The notes under the pieces: model-generated
Databases searched by the model: none
Seen by the model: the letters and a program-made list of their open reading frames with translations, nothing else
Told to the model about the DNA's origin: nothing
Shown: positions 18,220-28,942 of the stretch, piece by piece
Layout: each line of letters opens with the position of its first letter
Position numbering within the stretch: position 1 is the first letter of the stretch
NCBI GenBank assembly: GCA_016844585.1
Contig: JAERMM010000009.1
Coordinates: 1 to 37,530 of the forward strand
Length of the DNA stretch: 37,530 bases
Reading direction: 5' to 3'
Source of the DNA: Chloroflexota bacterium
GTDB lineage: Bacteria; Chloroflexota; UBA6077; SHYK01
Translations under genes and position numbers: made by a program

Positions 18220-18302
18220 CCAGTATCTCGGCCGTCCTGCCCGCCTTTCAGGTTCCACTGTGACCAGTATTTCGGCCGTTCTGCCAGCTTTCAATGAGGA
18301 AG
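18216..18302 (+). repeat. Imperfect 44-bp direct duplication covering the GT2 start region
   Basis: actGTGACCAGTATCTCGGCCGTCCTGCCCGCCTTTCA and actGTGACCAGTATTTCGGCCGTTCTGCCAGCTTTCAA, offset 44 bp. Confidence 0.85.
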
Positions 18303-19024
18303 AGCTGATCGGCGCAACCGCCGAGGCAATGGCCGAGACCCTTGCATCATTGAGCGATGACTACGAGGTCATCGTGGTCAACGACGGCTCGCGCGATCGG
18401 ACGCGCGAGGTCGTAGATGCATTGTCGGCCACGAATTCACACGTGCGATGCGTCAGCCACGCGATCAACCGTGGATATGGCGATGCACTGAAGACCGGGT
18501 TCTCCGCGGCGGCAAAGGACCTGATCTTTTTCACGGACGGCGACCGACAGTTCGACGTCAGTGAGATTTCTCGTTTCATCCCCGAGATCGACCAGGCCGA
18601 CATGGTGATTGGGTATCGCAGTCCCAGGCGAGATCCCGCCATTCGCCTCGTCTATGCCTGGGGATGGCGCCTGCTAGTCACGATATTGTTTGGCTACACT
18701 GCCCGAGACATCGATTGCGCATTCAAGCTGTTTCGTAAGGCTGTGTGGCAGCGTGTGCAGGTCCACTCGGGAGTGGCTACATTCAGCGCCGAGTTTCTGG
18801 TCAAGGCGCGACGTTGCGGCTTTCGCATCGTCGAGCTGCCGGTACGTCATCTGCCTCGCACTGCGGGCCGGCCAACGGGTGGGAACCCACGGGTTATCCT
18901 GCGGGCCTTTCGGGACATCATCAAGCTCAGGCTACGTCTCGATCCTTGCCCGCAGAACATAGGAGCAGGTCCTGAACATTCCAAAGTCAACCCAGTGGAC
19001 CACGGACACAGCCGGGTCAGCTAA
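18260..19024 (+). CDS. Glycosyltransferase family 2 (dolichyl-phosphate mannose synthase-like)
   Basis: 'ISAVLPAFNEEELIGATAEAM', 'YEVIVVNDGSRDRTREV', 'FFTDGDRQFD', 'DIDCAFKLFRKAV'. Confidence 0.88.
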   Translation: MTSISAVLPAFNEEELIGATAEAMAETLASLSDDYEVIVVNDGSRDRTREVVDALSATNSHVRCVSHAINRGYGDALKTGFSAAAKDLIFFTDGDRQFDVSEISRFIPEIDQADMVIGYRSPRRDPAIRLVYAWGWRLLVTILFGYTARDIDCAFKLFRKAVWQRVQVHSGVATFSAEFLVKARRCGFRIVELPVRHLPRTAGRPTGGNPRVILRAFRDIIKLRLRLDPCPQNIGAGPEHSKVNPVDHGHSRVS

Positions 19025-19049
19025 GGACGCTTCCCCAGAATCCACGGCG

Positions 19050-20255
19050 ATGCCGAGGCTGCCGGTGCTGACGATCGCGCCGACATCCTTTTTCGGCGAT
19101 TACGGCTGTCACGTCCGCATCGTCGAGGAGGTCCAGGCGCTCATGGCGCATGGCATCGACTCCACGATCGTCACCTACCCATTCGGGCGCGACATCCCGG
19201 GCTTTTCGCTACGTCGGTCACCCAAGCTTCCCGGCCAGCGGAACGTCGATCCCGGGTCCTCGCTGCACAAGCTTTCGATGGACGCCGCGCTGGCAGTCCG
19301 TGCAGCGTCCGCTGCCGCGGAACAACGACCGGCTCTGGTTCACGGCCACCTTCACGAGGGCGCTCTCATTGGCTGGAGCGTCGCGCGGACCAGGCGCATT
19401 CCATTGCTCTTCGACTTCCAGGGCAGCCTCACGTCAGAGATGGTTGACCACGGCTTCATTCAGCCACGTTCAACCGCCTTTCACGGCTTTCGCGCGGTCG
19501 AAACCTGGATCGTTCGTCGCGCCGATGCAATCGTGACGAGCACCTACCATGGGGCTGACGTTCTCGTACGAGACTTTGGCTGTCCGGCAACGAAGATCAC
19601 GGTCGTCCCGGACGCCGTCAACACCGCGCGCTTTCGACCATTGTGGGAAGTCGCGCAGGAGGATGGCCATCTTGTCCGCGCCCAGCGGTTGCGTGAGCAG
19701 CTTGGGATTCCCGTCGGACTACCGGTCGTCGTGTACCTCGGTCTGCTGGCGGAGTACCAGGGCATAACGCATCTGCTACGGGCGGCTCAGGCGCTCTTCA
19801 GTCGGGGATTGGAGGCCCATTTTCTCATTATGGGATTCCCCGGCGAGAATCGCTATCGGGATCTGGCGAACAGGCTCGGGCTGGGCCCACACGTCACGTT
19901 CACCGGGGCCATTCCGTATGAGGACGCCCCCGTCTACCTGTCGCTGGGAGATATCGCGGTGTCGCCAAAGCTCTCCGAGACTGAGGGCAACGGCAAACTG
20001 CTGAACTACATTGCCATGGGCTTACCGACTGTGGCGTTCGATACGTCTGTTAGCCGCGAGATCCTGGAAGGTCTCGGAGTATATGCGCCCCCGGGCGACT
20101 GGACGGCGCTCGCGGCGGAAATCGAAGGGCTGCTCCGAGATCAGACCCGCGTGCAGCAGCTCGCTCGGGCGCTCCGCTCAATGGCCATCGAGAAACACAG
20201 TTGGGATCGCTCGGGCGATGCGCTCGTCGAGGTCTATAGGAGTCTCGCGAGTTAA
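19050..20255 (+). CDS. Glycosyltransferase family 4
   Basis: 'PTSFFGDYGCHVRIVEEVQALMAHGID', 'VVPDAVNTARFRP', 'VVYLGLLAEYQGITHLLRAA', 'SPKLSETEGNGKLLNYIAMGLPTVAFD'. Confidence 0.88.
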   Translation: MPRLPVLTIAPTSFFGDYGCHVRIVEEVQALMAHGIDSTIVTYPFGRDIPGFSLRRSPKLPGQRNVDPGSSLHKLSMDAALAVRAASAAAEQRPALVHGHLHEGALIGWSVARTRRIPLLFDFQGSLTSEMVDHGFIQPRSTAFHGFRAVETWIVRRADAIVTSTYHGADVLVRDFGCPATKITVVPDAVNTARFRPLWEVAQEDGHLVRAQRLREQLGIPVGLPVVVYLGLLAEYQGITHLLRAAQALFSRGLEAHFLIMGFPGENRYRDLANRLGLGPHVTFTGAIPYEDAPVYLSLGDIAVSPKLSETEGNGKLLNYIAMGLPTVAFDTSVSREILEGLGVYAPPGDWTALAAEIEGLLRDQTRVQQLARALRSMAIEKHSWDRSGDALVEVYRSLAS

Positions 20256-20305
20256 CTCGGCAAAACCATCCGGTTTCCCGTCGCTTCGTGCGCGCTTATC
20301 GTCGC

Positions 20306-20449
20306 TTACGTGCCACTGCCGATTCGGAACATCTTGGTTCCGCACACAGAACACTCGCCCCGTGTGGCGGGACGCCCATTCTTGAGCGTTACCTTCTCCG
20401 TGTTCTTCATTTCACGCGATTGCCGGCACTTCACGCAGTACGCGTCCAT
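20306..20449 (-). CDS. DUF5679-like small zinc-ribbon protein (47 aa)
   Basis: Minus-strand translation MDAYCVKCRQSREMKNTEKVTLKNGRPATRGECSVCGTKMFRIGSGT*; two CxxC knuckles. Too short for the ORF track. Confidence 0.85.
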   Translation of the reverse strand: MDAYCVKCRQSREMKNTEKVTLKNGRPATRGECSVCGTKMFRIGSGT

Positions 20450-20557
20450 TGTATGCGCTCCTCGCCTCTACGTTGGTGAGCGCGGGCTCACGCCCGACCC
20501 CCAACGCATTCTAAGGCATAGACGGCGCGAGCAACCTGGAAGGGCGTTGCACGGCCG

Positions 20558-20587
20558 TTGAACGCGCGTTTTCGGCCTCGGTATACT
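20558..20587 (+). promoter_or_regulatory. Candidate promoter TTGAAC-N18-TATACT
   Basis: ttgaac gcgcgttttcggcctcgg tatact upstream of the TPR-NDK ORF; argues that the start is downstream, e.g. GTG 20723. Confidence 0.5.
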
Positions 20588-20722
20588 GCCCACAGACTCG
20601 GGCGCCCGCGACGCTTTCGGGTGGGTACACACGCATATGACAGGGTAGGCACTCTCGGCAGGGTTCGGCCATTCCACGGTTTTCGGCCGGACGCAGCCAG
20701 CGCGGTGCTCGGGGTGGGTTAC

Positions 20723-22417
20723 GTGGCATCGCTCGCTGAGTTGCACCAACAAATCCGCGCCGCCATCGAGCATGGTGACATCGCCCAGGCGCGTTCGATC
20801 TGCAACCGCGTCCTCGCTGCCTGCCCGGAAACGGTCGAGACGTACCTGCTCGCGGCAGAGATTGACCTCGAGCTGGGAAACCTCAAGCGTGCGGTTTCGG
20901 GCTTCGAGCGGGTCCTCGACGCTGACCCGGAAGGCTATCTCGCGTGCGCGGGGTTGGGCATCGCACAAGAGGCGCTCCACGACCCGGCTCGGGCGCTCCA
21001 CTGGTTCTCGCGAGCCCTCGACCTCGATCCATCGAACGGTGAGATCCGGCGCGAGCACGACCGACTGTTCATGGACTCGTATCCAGGCCGCACGATCCCG
21101 GCTGGGCTTTCCCCGTTTGCAACGGGTCGGGCGTACCTCACCGCCGGCTTGACCGCCGAAGCGGTCACGGTGCTTCGCCAGGCGGTAAAGGATGAGCCGG
21201 GCCGCGCCGAAGCCAGACTTGCGCTGGCCGAGGCTCTGTGGTTCTCCGCCGACGTTGCCGCCGCTGATCGAGCCGCGATCGACGTTCTGTCGATAGCCCA
21301 GCGAGCGGTGAAAGCACAGGCGATCCGTGCGGCGGCGGCGGCTAGGACTGGAGACTGGCCCCGGGCTCAAACGCTCATCGCAGGCATTCGCCAGTCCGAT
21401 CCGAACGGGCGCATATCTGCTCGAATCCTCGATCAGACGGGGCTTGCGGAGGAGGTGGCGGAGTTTGCAGACGTGCCGGCCACCGGCGTCGAACGACCGA
21501 GCGTCAATCCATCCCACGGCGCTGCGCCTGATTGGGCTGCTTGGATGCGCGGTTACCTCTGGCAGGTGTTACGTCTCGTCGGAATGCCGATCGACGAGCC
21601 CTCAGACCAGTGGAGCGTACTCCTGCCTCAGGCGGACGATGGACTCCCAATGCGTCTCGGCTCGGGCCCGATCGGCCGCCGCGTTTCCGGTGCGACGACT
21701 CCCGATGTCCCGGAGCAAATCGAGCCTACCACGGCCGAGAGCGCTATGGTTTCTGAAGAAATCGTCAGAGTCCATGCCGTCGAGCGAATCATCGTGCCAA
21801 AGGCATCGACCCGCAAGCGGCCTCCGATCACAAACAGGCAATCATCGAGCCCGGGGGTGACGCCACCGGTCAGCCCGGGAGACGACGAAACCGAACTCAC
21901 CGAAGTAATTGACGACCGCAAACCGAGGATATCGCCGCGCGGTTTGAGAAAGGGCGTACCCATGACCGAGCGCACACTTGTCATCGTCAAACCGGACGGA
22001 GTCCAACGAGGTCTTACCGGAGCCATTTTGAGTCGGCTCGAGGCACGGGGCCTGAAACTGATCGGCCTAAAGTTCATGTCGGTGCCGACCGCCCTCGCCG
22101 AGCGGCACTACGCCATCCACAGGGGCAAGCCTTTTTACCCGGGGCTGATCAACTACATCATTTCAAGCCCGGTCGTGGTCGCGGCATTCGAGGGAGAAAA
22201 CGCGGTCGCGGCCGTGCGCTCAACCGTCGGGGCGACAAACCCAGCCGCGGCAGCGCCGGGTTCGATTCGAGGCGACTGGGCTCTCGAGATTGGGCGAAAC
22301 CTGGTCCACGCTTCCGATGAGCCGCCGACTGGTTTGACCGAAGTTGCATTGTGGTTCAATCCGGCGGAGATCATCTCATGGGAACGTGATGGCGAGCGCT
22401 GGCTTTCGGAGGGCTAG
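20723..22417 (+). CDS. ndk: TPR-repeat protein in continuous open frame with nucleoside diphosphate kinase (NDK module about 21962-22417)
   Basis: TPR-like helices 'LAELHQQIRAAIEHGDIAQARSICNRVLAACPETVETYLLAAEIDLELGNLKRAVSGFERVLDADPEGYLACAGLGIAQEAL'; C-terminal 'MTERTLVIVKPDGVQRGLTGAILSRLEARGLKLIGLKF...VGATNPAAAAPGSIRGDWALEIGRNLVHASD'. No stop between modules; internal ATG at 21962. Confidence 0.8.
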   Translation: MASLAELHQQIRAAIEHGDIAQARSICNRVLAACPETVETYLLAAEIDLELGNLKRAVSGFERVLDADPEGYLACAGLGIAQEALHDPARALHWFSRALDLDPSNGEIRREHDRLFMDSYPGRTIPAGLSPFATGRAYLTAGLTAEAVTVLRQAVKDEPGRAEARLALAEALWFSADVAAADRAAIDVLSIAQRAVKAQAIRAAAAARTGDWPRAQTLIAGIRQSDPNGRISARILDQTGLAEEVAEFADVPATGVERPSVNPSHGAAPDWAAWMRGYLWQVLRLVGMPIDEPSDQWSVLLPQADDGLPMRLGSGPIGRRVSGATTPDVPEQIEPTTAESAMVSEEIVRVHAVERIIVPKASTRKRPPITNRQSSSPGVTPPVSPGDDETELTEVIDDRKPRISPRGLRKGVPMTERTLVIVKPDGVQRGLTGAILSRLEARGLKLIGLKFMSVPTALAERHYAIHRGKPFYPGLINYIISSPVVVAAFEGENAVAAVRSTVGATNPAAAAPGSIRGDWALEIGRNLVHASDEPPTGLTEVALWFNPAEIISWERDGERWLSEG

Positions 22418-22454
22418 AGGACCTGGCGGACCAAACGGCACACGGGCGCTATGG

Positions 22455-22467
22455 TAGAATCACTCAA
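22455..22467 (+). promoter_or_regulatory. Candidate leaderless promoter (extended -10 TGG-TAGAAT, 6 nt before ATG)
   Basis: atggTAGAATcactcaATGagc; no Shine-Dalgarno possible between the -10 and the ATG at 22467. Confidence 0.5.
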
Positions 22468-23444
22468 TGAGCAGCTCCCTGCCGGATGCCCGGGTCACTG
22501 CTCGTCCTGGGCTGATAGACACCCTCCAGGCCGGCTTCAACACCGTCAATCGCAATGCGTGGCTCCTCCTTTTACCTCTGGCGATTGACATTTTCCTCTG
22601 GCTTGGCCCCCAGGTATCTATGGGCGGCGCCCTCGATAGCTGGCTGCGAGCAGCCGTGCCGCCTCCCGGCAGTGACAGCAGCCTTGTGCAAATCTTCGAG
22701 CAAAATCGCCGCTCGTCTCTCGAAACGCTCCAGCAGGGCGACGGCATTAGCCGGTTCAACTTGCTGTCGCTGATTGCCATGCCGATCCTGGGCATTCCGA
22801 GCTTTCGTTTCGGCTTGCCCGGCGAGGGCACATTGCTCCCGGCTGGCTCGCTCGGCAGCGCCGCCGCGGTAAGCGCGGGTGTTCTCATAGCGGGTCTGAT
22901 TGCGACAGCGATGTTCTATGGACTCATGGCTCAAGCCGTTCGTGACGGTGGCGCACGTCCTCGGACCTTCATCGACGACGCGGGGCGATTATGCGTGGCC
23001 GTAGCTGGCCTCTATGGCCTGATCATCGTCCTAACGATCGCGATAGGGGTGCCGCTTTACTTCTTGCTGGTGGTCGCCAGCGCCGCGGCGCCGCCCGCCG
23101 CGGCGATTGTCGGTCCGCTGTTCGTTGGGTTCCTACTCTGGGGACTTCTCTACCTCTTCTTCACAACTGAAGCCCTCTTTATTGGCCGCGTTTCCCCGAT
23201 CCTTGCAATGCAACAAAGCATTGTGGTCGTTCGTGGGTACTTCTGGCCAACTCTTGGATTTATCGCACTCTACTTAGTCATAAGCATCGGAATGGCGACT
23301 TTGTGGCAGGAGATTGCTCGGAACCTTCGAGGTGTTGGCACTATCGTAGCCATCGTTGGTCACATTTACATATCGAGTGGGCTCGCGGCAGCCAGTATGA
23401 CGTACTATAGAGAGCGCTCAGAGCAACTGCGATCTCACGCCTGA
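22467..23444 (+). CDS. Multi-pass integral membrane protein of unknown function
   Basis: 325 aa with several long hydrophobic helices. Confidence 0.75.
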   Translation: MSSSLPDARVTARPGLIDTLQAGFNTVNRNAWLLLLPLAIDIFLWLGPQVSMGGALDSWLRAAVPPPGSDSSLVQIFEQNRRSSLETLQQGDGISRFNLLSLIAMPILGIPSFRFGLPGEGTLLPAGSLGSAAAVSAGVLIAGLIATAMFYGLMAQAVRDGGARPRTFIDDAGRLCVAVAGLYGLIIVLTIAIGVPLYFLLVVASAAAPPAAAIVGPLFVGFLLWGLLYLFFTTEALFIGRVSPILAMQQSIVVVRGYFWPTLGFIALYLVISIGMATLWQEIARNLRGVGTIVAIVGHIYISSGLAAASMTYYRERSEQLRSHA

Positions 23445-23512
23445 TGTGGTATCCTTGGAGAACATGCGTTCTGAGAGCGCATCGCGCCCGTGCGTCGGGT
23501 CAGGGTTGAGAA

Positions 23513-25382
<1,870 letters not shown>

Positions 25383-25387
25383 GGCCG

Positions 25388-25402
25388 CCCGACTGCGTCG
25401 GG
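25388..25402 (+). terminator. Weak hairpin downstream of gyrB (CCCGA-ctgcg-TCGGG)
   Basis: 5-bp GC-rich inverted repeat 6 nt after the stop; no strong T tract. Confidence 0.25.
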
Positions 25403-25430
25403 TGGGGGTTTCGCCCGATTGGCCGCCACG

Positions 25431-26489
25431 ATGATCCGCGTTCCAATTCCCCGAATCGTGCTGGACGGCATGGGGGGCGATTTCGCCCCAACTGCCACGG
25501 TAGCAGGCGCGCTGCTGGCCCACCGCCAGCTCGGCGCCAGCGTCATCCTTACCGGCCCGGAGTCGCTGCTCAGGGATGAGCTGCAGCGTCAGCACGCCAA
25601 CCCGAGCGACGTACGCGTGGTGGACGCGCCCGAGATCATCGGGATGGGCGAGCACCCCGTGGCTGCCGTTCGCAGCAGAAGAAAGTCTTCCATCGTCGTT
25701 GGGCTAGATCTCGTCTCCGCCGGCGAGGCCGAGGCGTTCGTTAGCGCCGGTAACACCGGAGCCGCCATGGCCGCGGCCGTGCTGAGGCTCAGGCGCATTG
25801 AGGGGATAGACCGCCCCGCGCTGGCGACACCGTTTCCCACTTCTCGCGGCGCGTGTCTGCTGCTCGACGTCGGGGCCAACGCCGATGCGCGCGCCCAGAA
25901 TTTGGCCCAGTTCGGCATTATGGGAGTCACCTACGCGGAAAGGGTCTTGGGTATCGCGCAGCCACGTGTCGCGTTGCTCAACATTGGCGAGGAGGAGTCC
26001 AAAGGGAGCCTGGTGGCGCAGGAGGCGCACCTGCAACTCGCCCGTCTTGGCCTGAACTTCATCGGAAATATCGAGGGCAAAGACATCCCTGAAGGCACGG
26101 CTGACGTGATCGTCATGGACGGCTTCGTGGGAAACATTCTCATCAAATTCGCCGAGGGCCTGGCTTCGAATCTGATGCGTACCATTCGCGCTGAGATCCG
26201 GGCCAACCCAGTCAGCACGCTCCTGGGCATCGGCCTGAAGCCGATGTTTGATCGAATCCGCGGTCGGATGGACTACGCCGACTATGGAGGAGCGCCGCTG
26301 TTAGGAGTGAACGGCATCTGTATCGTTGCCCACGGACGGTCCACACCGCGCGCCATTCGCAACGCGATTCGGGTGGCCGGTGAGGCCGCGAATCAATCGC
26401 TGATAAGCGTCATCAAGGAAGGCGTCGCGGCAGCAACGGAGAAAGCGCCCATCGGGAGCGAATCGCCCTCGTCGTCGCCGACGCGCTGA
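25431..26489 (+). CDS. plsX: Phosphate acyltransferase PlsX
   Basis: 'RIVLDGMGGDFAPTATVAGALLA', 'AFVSAGNTGAAMAAA', 'LLDVGANADARAQNLAQFGIMG', 'LLNIGEEESKG', 'VIVMDGFVGNILIKFAEGLA', 'DYADYGGAPLLGVNGICIVAHG'. Alternative TTG 25419. Confidence 0.95.
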   Translation: MIRVPIPRIVLDGMGGDFAPTATVAGALLAHRQLGASVILTGPESLLRDELQRQHANPSDVRVVDAPEIIGMGEHPVAAVRSRRKSSIVVGLDLVSAGEAEAFVSAGNTGAAMAAAVLRLRRIEGIDRPALATPFPTSRGACLLLDVGANADARAQNLAQFGIMGVTYAERVLGIAQPRVALLNIGEEESKGSLVAQEAHLQLARLGLNFIGNIEGKDIPEGTADVIVMDGFVGNILIKFAEGLASNLMRTIRAEIRANPVSTLLGIGLKPMFDRIRGRMDYADYGGAPLLGVNGICIVAHGRSTPRAIRNAIRVAGEAANQSLISVIKEGVAAATEKAPIGSESPSSSPTR

Positions 26490-27202
26490 TGCAAGTCCAC
26501 ACGAACGACAGGGCGGCGCAGCAGAAGATTTACCTGAGCCTTGTCTACCTGGTCCTGGCGCTGGGGTTCCTTCTCGGAGGCTGCGTTCTCTCTTCGAACC
26601 CTGAGGCCTTCGATCAGAGCTTCGTCGCGTCGCTCGCTTCTCTAGCCGCCGGTCTGTTTTTCTGGTGGCTTAACCAGCGATTGATCCGGAGGTGGGGTCC
26701 AAAAAGCCGACTCGACGGCCCGTTGGCCAGAGCGCTGCGCGGACTCGACGATCGCCATCATCTTTTCGTGTTTCCCGCGTCCTCGCTTCCCGACTATCTC
26801 CTCGTGGGACCTGTCGGCATCCTCGTCCTGGTGCCCAGGGCCATTGGCGGAAACGTGAAATGCTACGAAGGCCGTTGGCTCCACGACGACAATCGCCCCC
26901 CGATCGCTCGGGCGATCAGATTCCTGGCGCCGGGGCCGCCACTAGGGAACCCTTCCGCGGAGGTGCAGCGAGGCATCTCGACCGTTCGCCGCTTCCTGGG
27001 ACGTCACGCGCCAGCCGAGTTGGCCGATCGCACCGGCGTAGACGGCATCGTGGTATTCACGGAGCCGAAGGTCAACCTCACACTTCAGGGGTGTCGGACG
27101 CCGGCCCTTTCACTGCGCTCTTTGCGCTCCCATATCCAGAGAAGCCCCAGGGCCCTCAGCAGCTCAGAAACAGCCGACTTGGCCCGTCTGATGGGCGGCT
27201 GA
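26489..27202 (+). CDS. Membrane protein with NERD-like domain
   Basis: N-terminal hydrophobic hairpin followed by 'HHLFVFPASSLPDYLLVGPVGILVLVPRAIGGNVKCYEGRW...VDGIVVFTEPKVNLTL'. ATG overlaps the plsX stop. Confidence 0.65.
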   Translation: MQVHTNDRAAQQKIYLSLVYLVLALGFLLGGCVLSSNPEAFDQSFVASLASLAAGLFFWWLNQRLIRRWGPKSRLDGPLARALRGLDDRHHLFVFPASSLPDYLLVGPVGILVLVPRAIGGNVKCYEGRWLHDDNRPPIARAIRFLAPGPPLGNPSAEVQRGISTVRRFLGRHAPAELADRTGVDGIVVFTEPKVNLTLQGCRTPALSLRSLRSHIQRSPRALSSSETADLARLMGG

Positions 27203-27278
27203 CGTCTCGTCGTCTTTCGACTTCGTCGCCAATATGGTACACCGGCTCGCTACGTAACGGCCATTCGGAGCACATTTT

Positions 27279-27782
27279 GTGGCCAACGCCCTGCGGTTCG
27301 CGATCCTCGGTCTTCTTCTTGCCCTGTTGATCGAGCCAGTCATCGGCGCCTGGGGCCCGGCCTACGGCCAGACGAGCGGACCACTCCCGACACGGCCACC
27401 TGCTGGCTTCACGCCGCTACCGGGCGAGCCACAGCGGCCGACTGCGCCGTTGCCCCTGGGCGCCTCCACGCTCGCTCCCCTGTCAGCCCAACCCACCACG
27501 GTACCAGTGCTTCCTACTGCGCCCGCGGAACCGGCGGCCGAGACGCCCACGAGGGGAACCTCACCCCTGCAACCGCCGGCCTCGACATCGACGATAGAGG
27601 CCGCGGGCGCAACGCCCATTCCGATCGCCACCGCACCCATTCCGAACGCCACCGAACCCATTCCGATCGCCACCGCGCCCGATCCACCGTCCCCGAACCC
27701 TATCGTGGCCCTCGTGATCTTGCTGGCCGCCGTTTGCGTCGCAACCGTCGGCCTCCTGGCATTCAGAAGAACGCGGCATTGA
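27279..27782 (+). CDS. Pro/Ala/Thr-rich exported protein with C-terminal transmembrane anchor
   Basis: GTG start, signal-like N-terminus 'LRFAILGLLLALLIEPVIGAWG', low-complexity Pro-rich middle, C-terminal 'IVALVILLAAVCVATVGLLAFRRTRH'. Confidence 0.7.
   Translation: MANALRFAILGLLLALLIEPVIGAWGPAYGQTSGPLPTRPPAGFTPLPGEPQRPTAPLPLGASTLAPLSAQPTTVPVLPTAPAEPAAETPTRGTSPLQPPASTSTIEAAGATPIPIATAPIPNATEPIPIATAPDPPSPNPIVALVILLAAVCVATVGLLAFRRTRH
27616..27679 (+). repeat. 21-bp coding tandem repeat x3 (PIPIATA/PIPNATE/PIPIATA)
   Basis: cccattccgatcgccaccgca / cccattccgaacgccaccgaa / cccattccgatcgccaccgcg. Confidence 0.8.
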
Positions 27783-27807
27783 CCGCTGCCGGTTGAAAGG
27801 ACCTGAT

Positions 27808-28935
27808 ATGAGCTCCCGGCGCTACCTGCTCTTCGCATTCACGGCCATCGTTGCTGTCACCGCAAGCACTGGAGCTACGTCCGAGCAATCTTCGCCCAGC
27901 CAGGCCCCCCCGTCCGCCAGCTCGTCAGAACACGGCGTGGCCGTGGCGGACATCCGGGTTGAGGCCTCATCGCAGCCTCCCACCGAAATCGACGATCGCT
28001 TTGGCGTTGTCGTCACCGCCAACTTCGCGGGCCGCGAACGAAAGCCGGCTATGGCGTCCCTTCTCGATCGCGTGGGCGTCCGCTGGTACATCGACGCCGG
28101 CTGGGATCCCGCAACGAAGCCTGACGGGGTGAACTGTCTCTATACGCTTCCCGCGCGCGCGGAATCGTTCCTACTGACAGCGACCCGCATCGCTGAGCTG
28201 GTGCGGCTGGCCCCCGGCGCTTACTGGGCGGTCGGCAACGAGGCCAACGTTCCTGGCATGGACAACAATCCTCCCCGGGATTACGCCAGGTTCTTCCATC
28301 ACTACGCCACGAACATCAAGCGACTCGATCCGTCAGCCAAGCTGGTCGGCCCTAACGTCCTGAATTGGGTCGACACGTGCACAGGGTGTCCCGGGTACGC
28401 AAAGGGGCAGGAATGGGTGGATGCTTTCCGCGATGCTTATCGCACTGAGTACAACGAAGAGCCCCCCATCGACGTGTGGGCGCTCCACACGTACGACCTG
28501 GACTGGGAAAAGCTCCCCATGGTCAACTGGCAGTTCCAGGTGCGGCAGATCATCGCTTTGCGTGACTATCTCGATCGTTCCGTCGTTCATGCCGGTAAGC
28601 CAATCTGGGTAACCGAGTTCGCCGTCCTCTTCGCGTTCGACGGATTCGAGTGGCGCGAGAACGCGCGCGGACAGGAGCGTCTCTACCCGGTGGGCGACTT
28701 GCCGGTTCCGAAATTAGAGGCGTACGTACGTGAGATGCTCGGATGGCTGACCGAAAGCGGCCGGAGCTACGGCGTTGACCGCTGGTTCTTCTTCGAAACG
28801 AACAGGGGAGAGGTCAGCGGCGGCGAATGGTCAGGCGCATTCATCGGTATCTCTCTGCTCGACGGCCCAACTCCAGACAGTCAGCTCACGCCCGTCGGCA
28901 CGTTGTATCGCTCCCTTGCTGCCCGCCGAACCTGA
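27808..28935 (+). CDS. Secreted glycoside hydrolase-like protein (clan A type)
   Basis: Signal peptide; 'FGVVVTANF...LLDRVGVRWYIDAGWDP', 'YWAVGNEANVPG' (putative acid/base E), 'KPIWVTEFAVLFAF' (putative nucleophile E). Confidence 0.75.
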   Translation: MSSRRYLLFAFTAIVAVTASTGATSEQSSPSQAPPSASSSEHGVAVADIRVEASSQPPTEIDDRFGVVVTANFAGRERKPAMASLLDRVGVRWYIDAGWDPATKPDGVNCLYTLPARAESFLLTATRIAELVRLAPGAYWAVGNEANVPGMDNNPPRDYARFFHHYATNIKRLDPSAKLVGPNVLNWVDTCTGCPGYAKGQEWVDAFRDAYRTEYNEEPPIDVWALHTYDLDWEKLPMVNWQFQVRQIIALRDYLDRSVVHAGKPIWVTEFAVLFAFDGFEWRENARGQERLYPVGDLPVPKLEAYVREMLGWLTESGRSYGVDRWFFFETNRGEVSGGEWSGAFIGISLLDGPTPDSQLTPVGTLYRSLAARRT

Positions 28936-28942
28936 TCGGAAC

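Noticed and set aside
18161-18259. N-terminal extension of the GT2 ORF into parB
   Set aside because: Extension is parB read in another frame; GTG 18260 gives a normal GT2 N-terminus.
22255-22275. GGTTCGATTCGA resembling a tRNA T-loop
   Set aside because: Lies inside the NDK coding sequence with no surrounding cloverleaf.
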